59,797 bases of DNA, taken from assembly GCA_902795045.1 (NCBI GenBank), contig CADBJU010000009.1, forward strand, positions 1 to 59,797, read 5' to 3'. Positions within the stretch are counted from its first letter, which is position 1, and each line of letters opens with the position of its first letter. Below the pieces are notes generated by a model. It did no database searches and was not told the DNA's origin. It worked only from the letters and a program-made list of their open reading frames with translations. The position numbers and the translations under genes are program-made. This document shows, in pieces, positions 6,958 through 14,188 of the stretch. Source of the stretch: Oscillospiraceae bacterium. GTDB taxonomy: Bacteria > Bacillota > Clostridia > Oscillospirales > Oscillospiraceae.

Positions 6958-8106
6958 ATGGCAAATCGCATCGTACTCAATCCCGTATCCTACCATGGCG
7001 TCGGCGCCGTCAAGGAGATCGGCGGAGAGCTCTCCCGCCGCGGCTATAAGCGCGCGTTCATCGCCTCCGGCCGCCACGTTGTCAAGTCCGGCGAGATCAA
7101 GAAGATCACCGACGTGCTCGACGAGATCGGCGTTGCCCACACCTTCTACACCGACATCAAGCCCAATCCCACCATCGAGAACGTCCAGAACGGCGTCAAG
7201 GCCTTCAAGGAGTTCAACGCCGACTGCATCATCGCCGTGGGCGGCGGCTCCGTCATGGATACCTCCAAGGCCATCGGCATCATCGTGAATAACCCCGAGT
7301 TTGCCGACGTCCGCTCCCTCGAGGGCGTGGCCCCCACCAAACAGCACGCGGTCTTCACCATCGCCGTTCCCACCACCGCCGGCACCGCCGCCGAGGTCAC
7401 CATCAACTACGTCATCACCGACGTCGAGAAAAAGCGCAAGTTCGTCTGCGTCGACGTAAACGACATCCCCGAGGTCGCCGTCGTCGATCCCGAGATGATG
7501 TACTCCATGCCCAAGCCCCTCACCGCCGCTACCGGCATGGACGCCCTGACCCACGCCATCGAGGGCTATATCACCAAGGGCCACTGCACCATCTCCGACA
7601 TGTTCCACCTCGAGGCCATCCACCTGATCGCAAAGAACCTCCGCGCCGCCGTCGAAAACGACGAGGCGGGCCGCGAGGGTATGGCACTCGGCCAGTATAT
7701 CGCCGGTATGGGCTTTTCCAATGTCGGCCTCGGCATCGTCCACTCCATGGCCCACGGCCTGAGCGCTCTGTACGACACGCCCCACGGCGTCGCCTGCGCG
7801 ATCCTGCTGCCCCTCGGCCTCGAGTACAACATGCCTGTCGCGGGTGAGCGCTACCGCGCCATCGGCCGCGCGATGGAGGTTCCGTATATCGACTCCATGA
7901 ACGATGAGGACGCAGCCAAGGCCACCATCGCCGCCGTCAAGAAGCTCGGCCACGATGTGGGCATCCCCGCCGACCTCAAGGAGATCGTCAAGGATGAGGA
8001 CGTGCAGTTCCTGTCCGAGTCTGCCTTCGCCGACGCCTGCTGCCCCGGCAACCCCCGCGACACCAGCGTCGAAGAGATCGCTGCCCTCTACCGCAGCCTG
8101 ATGTAA
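6958..8106 (+). CDS. fucO: Iron-dependent alcohol dehydrogenase, lactaldehyde reductase (FucO) type
   Basis: A group III, Fe(II)-dependent NAD(P) alcohol dehydrogenase of 382 residues, the same length as E. coli FucO, which reduces L-lactaldehyde to 1,2-propanediol in fucose and rhamnose fermentation. The nucleotide loop is GGGS at 95-98. The metal ligands are Asp195, His199, His262 and His276, in GMDALTHAIEGY and VHSMAHGLSALYDTPHG. The match to FucO is close through PTTAGTAAEVTINYVITD and the NNPEFADVRSLEG segment. No fucose genes are nearby, so the exact substrate could also be another short aldehyde. The gene stands alone between a consensus promoter and an intrinsic terminator. Codon use is strongly C-ending, suggesting high expression. 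Confidence 0.9.
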   Translation: MANRIVLNPVSYHGVGAVKEIGGELSRRGYKRAFIASGRHVVKSGEIKKITDVLDEIGVAHTFYTDIKPNPTIENVQNGVKAFKEFNADCIIAVGGGSVMDTSKAIGIIVNNPEFADVRSLEGVAPTKQHAVFTIAVPTTAGTAAEVTINYVITDVEKKRKFVCVDVNDIPEVAVVDPEMMYSMPKPLTAATGMDALTHAIEGYITKGHCTISDMFHLEAIHLIAKNLRAAVENDEAGREGMALGQYIAGMGFSNVGLGIVHSMAHGLSALYDTPHGVACAILLPLGLEYNMPVAGERYRAIGRAMEVPYIDSMNDEDAAKATIAAVKKLGHDVGIPADLKEIVKDEDVQFLSESAFADACCPGNPRDTSVEEIAALYRSLM

Positions 8107-8118
8107 ACAAAAGCACAA

Positions 8119-8160
8119 GAGCCCGTCGGCCGGCGCTATCCGCAGCCGACGGGCTTTTTC
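8119..8160 (+). terminator. Intrinsic terminator after fucO
   Basis: AGCCCGTCGGC pairs with GCCGACGGGCT and is followed by TTTTTC. Confidence 0.88.
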
Positions 8161-8178
8161 TAAGAGAGGAAAACGACC

Positions 8179-8778
8179 ATGATCGAGAACCTGCAATGGA
8201 CCAGGGAACCGGCGGATTACAGCATCTCGGATGAGCGCATCACGATCACGACCGCGCCGCACACGGACCTCTGGCAGCGCACCTATTATCATTTCCGCAA
8301 CGATAACGCCCCGGTCCTGCAGATGGAGACGGAGGAGAAGTTCTTCTCCTTTGTCGTGAAAACCGATTTCAGCGGCAGTCACCACCGCTTCGACCAGTGC
8401 GGGATCGTGATGTATCTGGACGCCGGGAACTGGATGAAGGGCTCGGTCGAGTATGAAAACGAGAGCTTCCAGCACCTCGGCTCGGTCGTGACCAACCACG
8501 GGTATTCCGACTGGGCGACCACCGCGATCCCGGCAGACGTGAAGGTGATGTGGTATCGCTTCAGCCGCAGGGAGGACGACTACTGCATCGAGTGTTCCCC
8601 GGACGGCGAGCACTTCAGCCAGATGCGTGTCTGCCACATGTGGGAGGGGGCGGGGAAGATCCGCTTCGGCCTCTACGCCTGCAGCCCGGAGGACTCAAGC
8701 TTCACGGCCGTGTTTACCGACATGCGCATCACGGAATGCGCCTGGAAGGCGCACGACGGACAGCAGCCGGACGAATAA
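8179..8778 (+). CDS. DUF1349 family protein
   Basis: A 199-residue soluble protein of the DUF1349 family, which adopts a concanavalin-like beta-sandwich. Typical segments are the N-terminal ITTAPHTDLWQRTYY, the central DQCGIVMYLDAGNWMKGSVEYE, and KIRFGLYACSPEDSSFTAVF near the end. Related proteins are thought to bind carbohydrates, but no activity is established and no signal peptide is present, so it is probably cytoplasmic. An AGAGAGG ribosome binding site precedes the ATG. It begins only 20 bases after the fucO terminator and has no clear promoter of its own. Confidence 0.8.
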   Translation: MIENLQWTREPADYSISDERITITTAPHTDLWQRTYYHFRNDNAPVLQMETEEKFFSFVVKTDFSGSHHRFDQCGIVMYLDAGNWMKGSVEYENESFQHLGSVVTNHGYSDWATTAIPADVKVMWYRFSRREDDYCIECSPDGEHFSQMRVCHMWEGAGKIRFGLYACSPEDSSFTAVFTDMRITECAWKAHDGQQPDE

Positions 8779-8787
8779 AAAAAGACG

Positions 8788-9050
8788 CTGTGAAAGAAGT
8801 CAGTTGACATTGTAGGGGCCGACGCGGCCCAGGCCGGCCTCTCTTGCCCCTTTGGGGCAATTCACCTTCCCCTCGGCGGCCCGTGCGGTACAACCAAAAA
8901 CACGCAGAAATCCCCGGCGAAAACGCACAAATGTGGCGTATTTGCCGGGGATACGTGTAATTATTGAGCTTTCTATGACGGGCCGCCGAGGGAGTCGGCC
9001 CCTACGCTGTTGATATTACTGAGTTCTTGAAGCGGGATACTTTTTCACAG
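8788..9050. repeat. Repeat A, copy 2
   Basis: CTGTGAAAGAAGTC at 8788 and its inverse ACTTTTTCACAG ending at 9050 bracket the element. Inside are GTAGGGGCCGACGC and its inverse near 9005, plus the inner TCCCCGGCGAAAACG/CGTATTTGCCGGGGA stem. Between the arms an extra CTCTTGCCCC TTTGG GGCAATTC hairpin is inserted. The rest of the gap up to 9056 holds no gene. Confidence 0.8.
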
Positions 9051-9056
9051 GCCCGC

Positions 9057-9800
9057 TTACAGTACCTTGGAAAGGAACAGCTTTGTTCGCGGGTTCTGCG
9101 GATGGTCGAAGAGCTCGTTCGGGGTGTTGACCTCCACGATCTTGCCGCTGTCCATGAAGATGACGCGGTCCGCGACCTCGCGGGCAAAGCCCATCTCATG
9201 CGTCACGACCGCCATGGTCATGCCGCTTTTGGCAAGCTCCTTCATCACGTCCAGCACTTCGCCGACCATTTCCGGGTCCAGCGCGGAGGTGGGCTCGTCA
9301 AACAGCATCACCTCGGGCTCCATGGCGAGTGCCCGGACAATGGCGATACGCTGCTTCTGGCCGCCGGAGAGCATCGCGGGATAGGAGCCCGCCTTGTCGG
9401 CAAGCCCGATGCGCTCGAGCAGCTTCATGGCCGTCTCGTCGGCCTCCTTCTGCGTTTTGAGCTTGAGGCGGACGGGCGCCAGCGTGATGTTTTTCTTGAC
9501 CGTCATGTGGGGGAAAAGGTTGAAGTGCTGGAACACCATGCCCATTTTCCGGCGGTGCTGGTCCAGGTTGATCTTCTCGTCGGTGATATCCACGCCGTCC
9601 ACGATCACCTTGCCGGAGGTCGGGATCTCCAGAAGATTCAGGCAGCGCAGCATCGTGGATTTGCCGGAGCCGGAGGGGCCGATGATCGCGACCACTTCGC
9701 CGCGGTTGATTGACAGACTGCAGTCGTCCAGCGCTTTGACGCCGCCCTCAAACTCCTTGACCACATGCTCAACACGGATGATTTCATTGCTTGTCGCCAC
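9057..9800 (-). CDS. Polar amino acid ABC transporter, ATP-binding protein
   Basis: The 247-residue ATPase of a GlnQ/ArtP-type importer. It has Walker A (GPSGSGKST), a Q loop, the signature LSGGQKQR, Walker B ([14 protein letters not shown]) and the switch histidine in VVTHEMGFA. The GTG at 9800 is chosen because AAAGGAGG lies 7 bases upstream; a longer reading from 9827 would ignore that site. The start overlaps the end of the permease gene by 17 bases. Together with the permease and binding protein it would energise uptake of a polar amino acid; the substrate cannot be told from sequence. Confidence 0.92.
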   Translation of the reverse strand: MATSNEIIRVEHVVKEFEGGVKALDDCSLSINRGEVVAIIGPSGSGKSTMLRCLNLLEIPTSGKVIVDGVDITDEKINLDQHRRKMGMVFQHFNLFPHMTVKKNITLAPVRLKLKTQKEADETAMKLLERIGLADKAGSYPAMLSGGQKQRIAIVRALAMEPEVMLFDEPTSALDPEMVGEVLDVMKELAKSGMTMAVVTHEMGFAREVADRVIFMDSGKIVEVNTPNELFDHPQNPRTKLFLSKVL

Positions 9801-10515
9801 GGCGCATCCTCCTTTCAATGGCCTCAATCGCCTTGGAGGCCGGATAGTTGATGCAGAAATAAATCAGGGCTGCCAGGGTATACGGGGCGAGCGTGATATA
9901 GGTGGAGGAGGCGACGGCCTTCGCGCCGAACATCAGCTCCGCCATGCCGAGGATGGAGCAGATGGAGCTCTCCTTGACCATGGTGACGATCTCGTTTGCC
10001 AGGGCGGGCAGAACGTTTTTGATGGCCTGGGGAAGCACCACGAGCTGCATCCCGTCAAACTTGGAAAGCCCCAGGGAGCGCGCGGCCTCCATCTGGCCCG
10101 CGTCCACCGCGAGGATACCGGCGCGGAAAATCTCCGCCACGTAGGCCGAAGAGTTGAGCGCCAGCGCGACGACGCCCGGGATAAAACGGCTCAGATCCAC
10201 AAAGCCGAACAGCGAGTAGCGCGGGATATTGATCACGCCGAACAGACCAAAGTAAATGATCGAAAGCTGCACCAGCAGGGGGGTGGAGCGAAAGACCGCG
10301 ATATACGCCCCGGAAATGCTGCGAATAAGCCTGCTTTTGCTCAGCCGCATCAGGGCCAGCAGCAGCGCGGGCAGCACCGCCAGCAGCACCGACACCACCG
10401 CCAGCAGCAGCGTGTATTCGATGCCCTGGATAAAGAACGCGGCGTATTTCGGCAAAAAGGAAAAATTGAAAAAGCTTGCCGGACTCATGTCCTTAAAGAG
10501 ATTGCTCCACCACAT
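9784..10515 (-). CDS. Polar amino acid ABC transporter, permease
   Basis: A 243-residue HisM/GltK-type membrane subunit with about five hydrophobic segments. It contains the family hallmark [20 protein letters not shown] and the EAA-type coupling sequence [20 protein letters not shown], which contacts the ATPase. The N-terminus ([15 protein letters not shown]) is the usual short periplasmic-side extension. It sits between the binding-protein gene and the ATPase gene on the same strand, with a ribosome binding site (AAAGGATG) before the start. One permease implies a homodimer. Confidence 0.9.
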   Translation of the reverse strand: MWWSNLFKDMSPASFFNFSFLPKYAAFFIQGIEYTLLLAVVSVLLAVLPALLLALMRLSKSRLIRSISGAYIAVFRSTPLLVQLSIIYFGLFGVINIPRYSLFGFVDLSRFIPGVVALALNSSAYVAEIFRAGILAVDAGQMEAARSLGLSKFDGMQLVVLPQAIKNVLPALANEIVTMVKESSICSILGMAELMFGAKAVASSTYITLAPYTLAALIYFCINYPASKAIEAIERRMRRGDKQ

Positions 10516-10547
10516 AGGGACAGCATCCTTTCTACGATAACATGAAA

Positions 10548-10575
10548 CTACAAAGCCTCAAATGAGGCTTTGTAG
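10548..10575 (-). promoter_or_regulatory. Perfect 28-base palindrome between binding-protein and permease genes
   Basis: CTACAAAGCCTCA (10548-10560) is followed by its exact inverse, with almost no loop. It lies 31 bases after the binding-protein stop. On the minus strand only three T follow, so it is more likely an mRNA processing or partial-attenuation hairpin that raises binding protein over membrane subunits, as is common in such operons (inference). Confidence 0.6.
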
Positions 10576-10605
10576 ATTTTAATAAATGTATGATTTGAGA
10601 GTTGA

Positions 10606-11400
10606 TTATTCGGCGGTGACTTCCTGCGCAACGTCTGCCAGAGCGTCGGCGGCAGCGACAAACTCGTTGACCTTGTCGTTCTTGATCATGTCGGCGATGG
10701 CCTCATTGATGCCGGGCAGCAGGCCCTTGGGGTCGCCCTTGGCAACGGCCACGCAGTAGGGGGCAGCCTCGCCGAGGTCAACGGAGGCGACGACCAGCGC
10801 GTTATTCGTGGCGGCAAACTGCATGGCGACGGCGCCGTCAAGCACAACCGCGTCGATCTTCTTGTTGACGAGCTGGTTGACCAGGTCATTCACGTTCTGC
10901 AGGGAGACGAGGTTTGCGCCGGTCAGATCGTCGCGGACGATGCCTTCCTTGGTGGTGGCAGTCTGTGCACCGACGGACTTGCCCTTGAAGGAATCGAGAG
11001 CGGTGTAATCCTTGGCTTCATCAGCCCTGACAAGGATCATAGGGGGATAGTCGGTGAAGTAGGGGTCGGAGAAATCGGCGGCTCTCAGACGCTCCTCGCT
11101 GCTCTCCATGGCGGCGATGACCATGTCGAAATCGCCCTTCTGCAGGCTTGCCAGCAGGTAGTCAAAGCCCATGTTCTCGACCTGGAGCTCTTTGCCGGTG
11201 AACTCGGCGATGTACTTGGCCACATCGACGTCGATGCCGCCGTAGACCAGGTTGCCCTTGTCGTCGGGGTACATGAACTCGAAGGGGGCGTAGTCGGCGG
11301 AGGTGCCGAGAACCAGCTTGTCGGCGGCAAAAGCGGAAGCGCTGCCGAAGGCGAGCGTCAGCACCATGACCAGCGCCAGAACAAATGCAAATCTTTTCAT
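10606..11400 (-). CDS. Amino acid ABC transporter, substrate-binding protein
   Basis: A 264-residue family 3 extracellular solute-binding protein. It opens with a Sec signal (MKRFAFVLALVMVLTLAFGS) and then the mature domain with GTSADYAPFEF, GGIDVDVAKYIA, GFDYLLASLQKGDFDMVIAAM and FSDPYF, all typical of Gln/Arg/His-binding proteins. Unusually for a Gram-positive protein there is no lipobox cysteine; the signal appears to end ASAFA-ADK, a signal peptidase I site. Retention at the membrane therefore needs another explanation. It is the first gene of a three-gene operon with a strong promoter and an AAAGGAG site. Confidence 0.9.
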   Translation of the reverse strand: MKRFAFVLALVMVLTLAFGSASAFAADKLVLGTSADYAPFEFMYPDDKGNLVYGGIDVDVAKYIAEFTGKELQVENMGFDYLLASLQKGDFDMVIAAMESSEERLRAADFSDPYFTDYPPMILVRADEAKDYTALDSFKGKSVGAQTATTKEGIVRDDLTGANLVSLQNVNDLVNQLVNKKIDAVVLDGAVAMQFAATNNALVVASVDLGEAAPYCVAVAKGDPKGLLPGINEAIADMIKNDKVNEFVAAADALADVAQEVTAE

Positions 11401-11438
11401 GTTTTGTTAATCTCCTTTAATTTTATCGAGATGAGAAT

Positions 11439-11468
11439 AGTATAACGCCCGGACTATTCAAATGTCAA
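11439..11468 (-). promoter_or_regulatory. Sigma-A promoter of the amino acid ABC operon
   Basis: On the minus strand TTGACA (11463-11468) and TATACT (11439-11444) have an 18-base spacer, about 38 bases before the start codon. Confidence 0.85.
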
Positions 11469-11653
11469 TAGATAATTATGCAAAAAAGCGGAGTGAAGTT
11501 CATCGTGTTTTTCGGCAAAATGAAGCTTGACTGAACCGCGGCCGTGAGCAGCCCGTCAATCGAACCCGACAAATCAGAAGCAAGCCGCTTGCTCTGCCTT
11601 GCGCAGTTCACAAGTAAACATGAGAAAAGCCCGTGCCGTTTTACAGATTCTTC

Positions 11654-11682
11654 TTGCGAAGAAGCGGAAAATGCTTTATAAT
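11654..11682 (+). promoter_or_regulatory. Sigma-A promoter of the alanine racemase gene
   Basis: TTGCGA (11654-11659) and TATAAT (11677-11682) with a 17-base spacer. The rest of the 336-base gap from 11401 holds the divergent ABC promoter and no gene. Confidence 0.75.
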
Positions 11683-11736
11683 TTTATCCGCAGTTTTCCG
11701 GACGCGCAGTCGCCGAGCGAAAGTAGGACAGAGAAA

Positions 11737-12867
11737 ATGAATATTGAAGTGAATATATCCAATTACAATTCTTATCTGCTCATAGACAGGACGCTTCTGC
11801 GCGAAAATGTACGGACCATATTGGCGAGGCTTGGGAGAGACAGCGAGCTCATCCCGGTTTTAAAGGATGACGCCTATGGGCTTGGCCTTGTTCCGGTGGC
11901 GCGGACGCTTTGCGAAAACCCCGCGATCCATACCCTCGCGGTGGCGCATGTGAGCGAGGGCCTGCAATTGCGCGAGGCCGGGATCGACAGAGAGATCCTG
12001 GTCATGGGCGGGGCCCTGCCGTTTCAGCTCCATGCCGCCGTGGAGGCGGAGCTCACGCTTGCCTGCGGACACGCGGGCTTTCTGACGCAGCTTGCCGAAA
12101 CTGCCGCGGGACTCGGAAAGCGGGCAAAAGGGCAGATCAAGATCGACACGGGCCTGCACCGTATCGGCTTTGAACCGAAAGAGCTGGGTGCCCTGGTCGG
12201 GGAGCTGCGCGCGTGTGAAGAGTCGGTGGCGATCACCGGCGCCTTTTCCCATTTCTCCGATGTGTCGGACAAGGCCCTGAACAGAAGGGAATACGATATC
12301 TTTATGGAGGCGCTCGATTTCCTGCGTCTGCACGACATCCCCATCCCCATGTGCCATATGGCCTGCTCGGCCTCGTCGGAAAACTGGCCCCAATATAATA
12401 TGGACGCGGTGCGCTGCGGACGGCGGCTGTACATGGACAGGCCGGAAAACCCGGACGGCTCGATCCGCGAGATCGCAAGCTTCCGCTCCTTCATCACCCA
12501 GGTAAAGAAACGTCCCGCGGGAGAAAAGCTGGGCTACGGCGGCGCGGTAACGCTGGAGCGCGAAACGCTTGTCGCCACTGTCGGCGTCGGCTACGGCGAC
12601 GGGCTGAATCAGAAGCTGTTCGAAATCCACGCCCCGGTGCTGGCCGGCGGGCAGCGCTGCAAGATGCTCTGCTGCTGCATGGACCAGTGCATGATCGACG
12701 TGACGGGGACTGATTGCACGGTGGGGGATGAGGTCACGTTCTTCGGTTATGATGCGCAGGGGAACTTCCTTTCATCCCAGGAGATCGCCGCCATGGTCAA
12801 CCGTGACGAGGGCTGCGGCCTGACCTCGGCGCTGTCGCCGCGTGTCAAACGTATTTATACGGATTAA
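11737..12867 (+). CDS. alr: Alanine racemase (fold type III PLP enzyme)
   Basis: A 376-residue enzyme that interconverts L- and D-alanine for peptidoglycan and spore germination control. The PLP lysine is Lys43 in LKDDAYGLG (most relatives have KANAYGHG). The second catalytic base is Tyr267 in KLGYGGAV. The MDQ motif (315-317) follows a run of three cysteines (312-314). The pocket residues HRIGF and HFSDVSD are present. Variation in the AYG motif and a long insertion-free barrel leave some chance that it acts on another amino acid such as serine. The ATG at 11737 is preferred to upstream in-frame codons because the N-terminal strand fits the family and the promoter lies only 55 bases upstream. 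Confidence 0.85.
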   Translation: MNIEVNISNYNSYLLIDRTLLRENVRTILARLGRDSELIPVLKDDAYGLGLVPVARTLCENPAIHTLAVAHVSEGLQLREAGIDREILVMGGALPFQLHAAVEAELTLACGHAGFLTQLAETAAGLGKRAKGQIKIDTGLHRIGFEPKELGALVGELRACEESVAITGAFSHFSDVSDKALNRREYDIFMEALDFLRLHDIPIPMCHMACSASSENWPQYNMDAVRCGRRLYMDRPENPDGSIREIASFRSFITQVKKRPAGEKLGYGGAVTLERETLVATVGVGYGDGLNQKLFEIHAPVLAGGQRCKMLCCCMDQCMIDVTGTDCTVGDEVTFFGYDAQGNFLSSQEIAAMVNRDEGCGLTSALSPRVKRIYTD

Positions 12868-12871
12868 TATA

Positions 12872-12898
12872 TTAGCACTCTTTTTATGAGAGTGCTAA
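12872..12898 (+). promoter_or_regulatory. CIRCE element (HrcA operator)
   Basis: TTAGCACTC (12872-12880), a 9-base spacer, then GAGTGCTAA (12890-12898). This is a perfect match to the CIRCE consensus bound by the heat-shock repressor HrcA. It lies between alr and the Hsp20 gene and should control the latter. A possible weak promoter with -10 TAATAT at 12865-12870 overlaps the alr stop. Confidence 0.92.
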
Positions 12899-12961
12899 TA
12901 TTCATATTCTGTTCATACTTAATGCTATATTTCTTCATAATTGTGCGGTATCTTATATACA

Positions 12962-12991
12962 GAATCAAACGAAAGAGATAAAGTTTGATTC
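12962..12991 (+). promoter_or_regulatory. Hairpin in the Hsp20 5' leader
   Basis: GAATCAAAC (12962-12970) pairs with GTTTGATTC (12983-12991) over a 12-base loop. It lies 28 bases before the GGAGG ribosome binding site. It could stabilise the mRNA or serve as a second repressor site; base pairing to the ribosome binding site, as in an RNA thermometer, is not evident. Confidence 0.5.
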
Positions 12992-13032
12992 GAAATATAA
13001 ATACGTAATGAAATTTTTGGAGGTATATAGAA

Positions 13033-13467
13033 ATGTTTGAACTGATTCCTTTTGATCGTCATTCCCACGGCATGAGCGCCTTTGACCCCTTCCGCATGTT
13101 CGATGAGATGGACCGCCACTTCATGACCGGCGCGCCCGCCGTCACCGCCTTCCGCACCGATGTGATCGACACCGGCGACGCCTTCAAGCTCGAGTCCGAG
13201 CTGCCCGGCTTCAACAAGGAAGACATCAAGATCGACATTGAAAACGACTGCCTGACCATCAGCGCCGAGCGCAAGGCCGACAACAAGGAAGAGAAGGACA
13301 ACTACATCAAGCGTGAGCGCATCTACGGCTCCTTCTCCCGCAGCTTTGATGTCTCCGGCATCAATGTCGACGGCATCGAGGCCGCCTATAACGACGGCGT
13401 GCTGACCGTGACGCTGCCGAAGAAGGCAGCCGAGATCCCCGCCAGCCGCAGACTGGAAATCAAGTAA
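13033..13467 (+). CDS. Small heat-shock protein (Hsp20/alpha-crystallin family)
   Basis: A 144-residue holdase chaperone that binds unfolding proteins during heat shock. The alpha-crystallin domain spans about 35-135, from FRTDVIDTGDAFKLESELPG through YNDGVLTVTLPK, including the conserved A-x-x-N-D-G-V-L motif. The C-terminal anchor motif that would link dimers reads AEIPASRRLEIK, with IPA rather than the usual I-x-I. A strong GGAGG site precedes the ATG. A perfect CIRCE element about 135 bases upstream indicates HrcA control, and a terminator follows 13 bases after the stop. Confidence 0.92.
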   Translation: MFELIPFDRHSHGMSAFDPFRMFDEMDRHFMTGAPAVTAFRTDVIDTGDAFKLESELPGFNKEDIKIDIENDCLTISAERKADNKEEKDNYIKRERIYGSFSRSFDVSGINVDGIEAAYNDGVLTVTLPKKAAEIPASRRLEIK

Positions 13468-13480
13468 CCCAATAATACCA

Positions 13481-13514
13481 AAAGGACACCGAGGCATCCG
13501 CTTCGGTGTCCTTT
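13481..13514 (+). terminator. Terminator after hsp20 (copy 1 of a duplicated hairpin)
   Basis: AAAGGACACCGAGGC, loop ATCC, then GCTTCGGTGTCCTTT. An identical 34-base hairpin recurs at 13695-13728 beyond a repeat B element, and serves the convergent rnpB there. Confidence 0.85.
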
Positions 13515-13540
13515 AAGACTATAGACAAAGTTGGTATATT

Positions 13541-13666
13541 GTCATTGCGAACCAGTGACCGATGTCACTGGTGTGGCAATCCGTATTCCCCGAAAAGCGT
13601 ACGATATTTGACATTCCACCGGGGAAACGGATTCCCACGCCAGTGTGCGCACTGGCTCGGAATGAC
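13541..13666. repeat. Repeat B, copy 1
   Basis: Opens GTCATTGCGAACCAGTGAC and closes with the inverse CTGGCTCGGAATGAC. Each arm holds its own smaller palindrome (CCAGTGAC cGAT GTCACTGG; CCAGTG TGCG CACTGG). The TAGACAAA/TTTGTCTA pair just outside extends the inverted repeat. Relatives are at 16858-16987, 27197-27331 and 59701-59797. No gene is encoded. Confidence 0.85.
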
Positions 13667-13694
13667 GCTCTATTTGAGGTTTGTCTACACATTG

Positions 13695-13728
13695 AAAGGA
13701 CACCGAGGCATCCGCTTCGGTGTCCTTT
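13695..13728 (-). terminator. Terminator of rnpB (copy 2 of the duplicated hairpin)
   Basis: It is identical over 34 bases to 13481-13514 and lies directly after the 3' end of RNase P RNA on the minus strand. It is bidirectional in form. Confidence 0.75.
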
Positions 13729-13732
13729 TTTG

Positions 13733-14083
13733 GTGTGAGCCGGTCTGTAAGCCGGGTTCTGTCTTAAACGACCATCTATCTAGTCCCGCCGTTGCCGACG
13801 GGATCAAGCCACCTCCTGGGGACGGCCGGGCCGGCCTTCATGTCCCCGTACCACGGTGTTGCTCCGGATAGAGTTTACAGCGTCCACATGTCTCCATGCG
13901 ACGGGTGGGCTCTTACCCCACCTTTCCACCTTGACCGGGATTTATCCCGGCTGACTATTTCTGTTGCACTTGTCCGAGGGTCACCCCTGGCGGGCGTTAC
14001 CCGTTATCCTTGCCCTGCGGAGCCCGGACTTTCCTCACGCACGGGCTTTCGCCCTGTGCCCGCGGTCGTTCGGCCGACTCACG
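13733..14083 (-). ncRNA. rnpB: RNase P RNA, class A
   Basis: Read on the minus strand, the catalytic RNA of RNase P shows the conserved GAGGAAAGTCCGGGCTCC near its 5' end. It also has GGGGTAAGAGCCCACC, GGAGCAACACCG, and the 3' P4/P1 region with ACAGAACCCGGCTTACAG. The length of about 350 bases fits class A. It removes 5' leaders from tRNA precursors, including those in this window. A consensus promoter lies just upstream and a terminator just downstream. Protein-like readings on the plus strand here are chance. Confidence 0.95.
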
Positions 14084-14089
14084 GGGCTT

Positions 14090-14118
14090 ATTTTACTCAG
14101 TTTTGAGGCGCAAGTCAA
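14090..14118 (-). promoter_or_regulatory. Promoter of rnpB
   Basis: On the minus strand TTGACT (14113-14118) and TAAAAT (14090-14095) with a 17-base spacer. Confidence 0.85.
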
Positions 14119-14126
14119 CATTATTC

Positions 14127-14155
14127 TTGTAATAAAAACGAAAAAGCGTTATACT
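14127..14155 (+). promoter_or_regulatory. Promoter of murD
   Basis: TTGTAA (14127-14132) and TATACT (14150-14155) with a 17-base spacer, divergent from the rnpB promoter and only a few bases from it. Confidence 0.75.
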
Positions 14156-14188
14156 AATTTAGTTAGCGTTTGATGTGAGGTGATAGCT

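Noticed and set aside
13506-14106. Open frames on the plus strand over repeat B and rnpB
   Set aside because: The sequence is RNase P RNA on the minus strand; similar chance frames are a well-known source of false proteins there.
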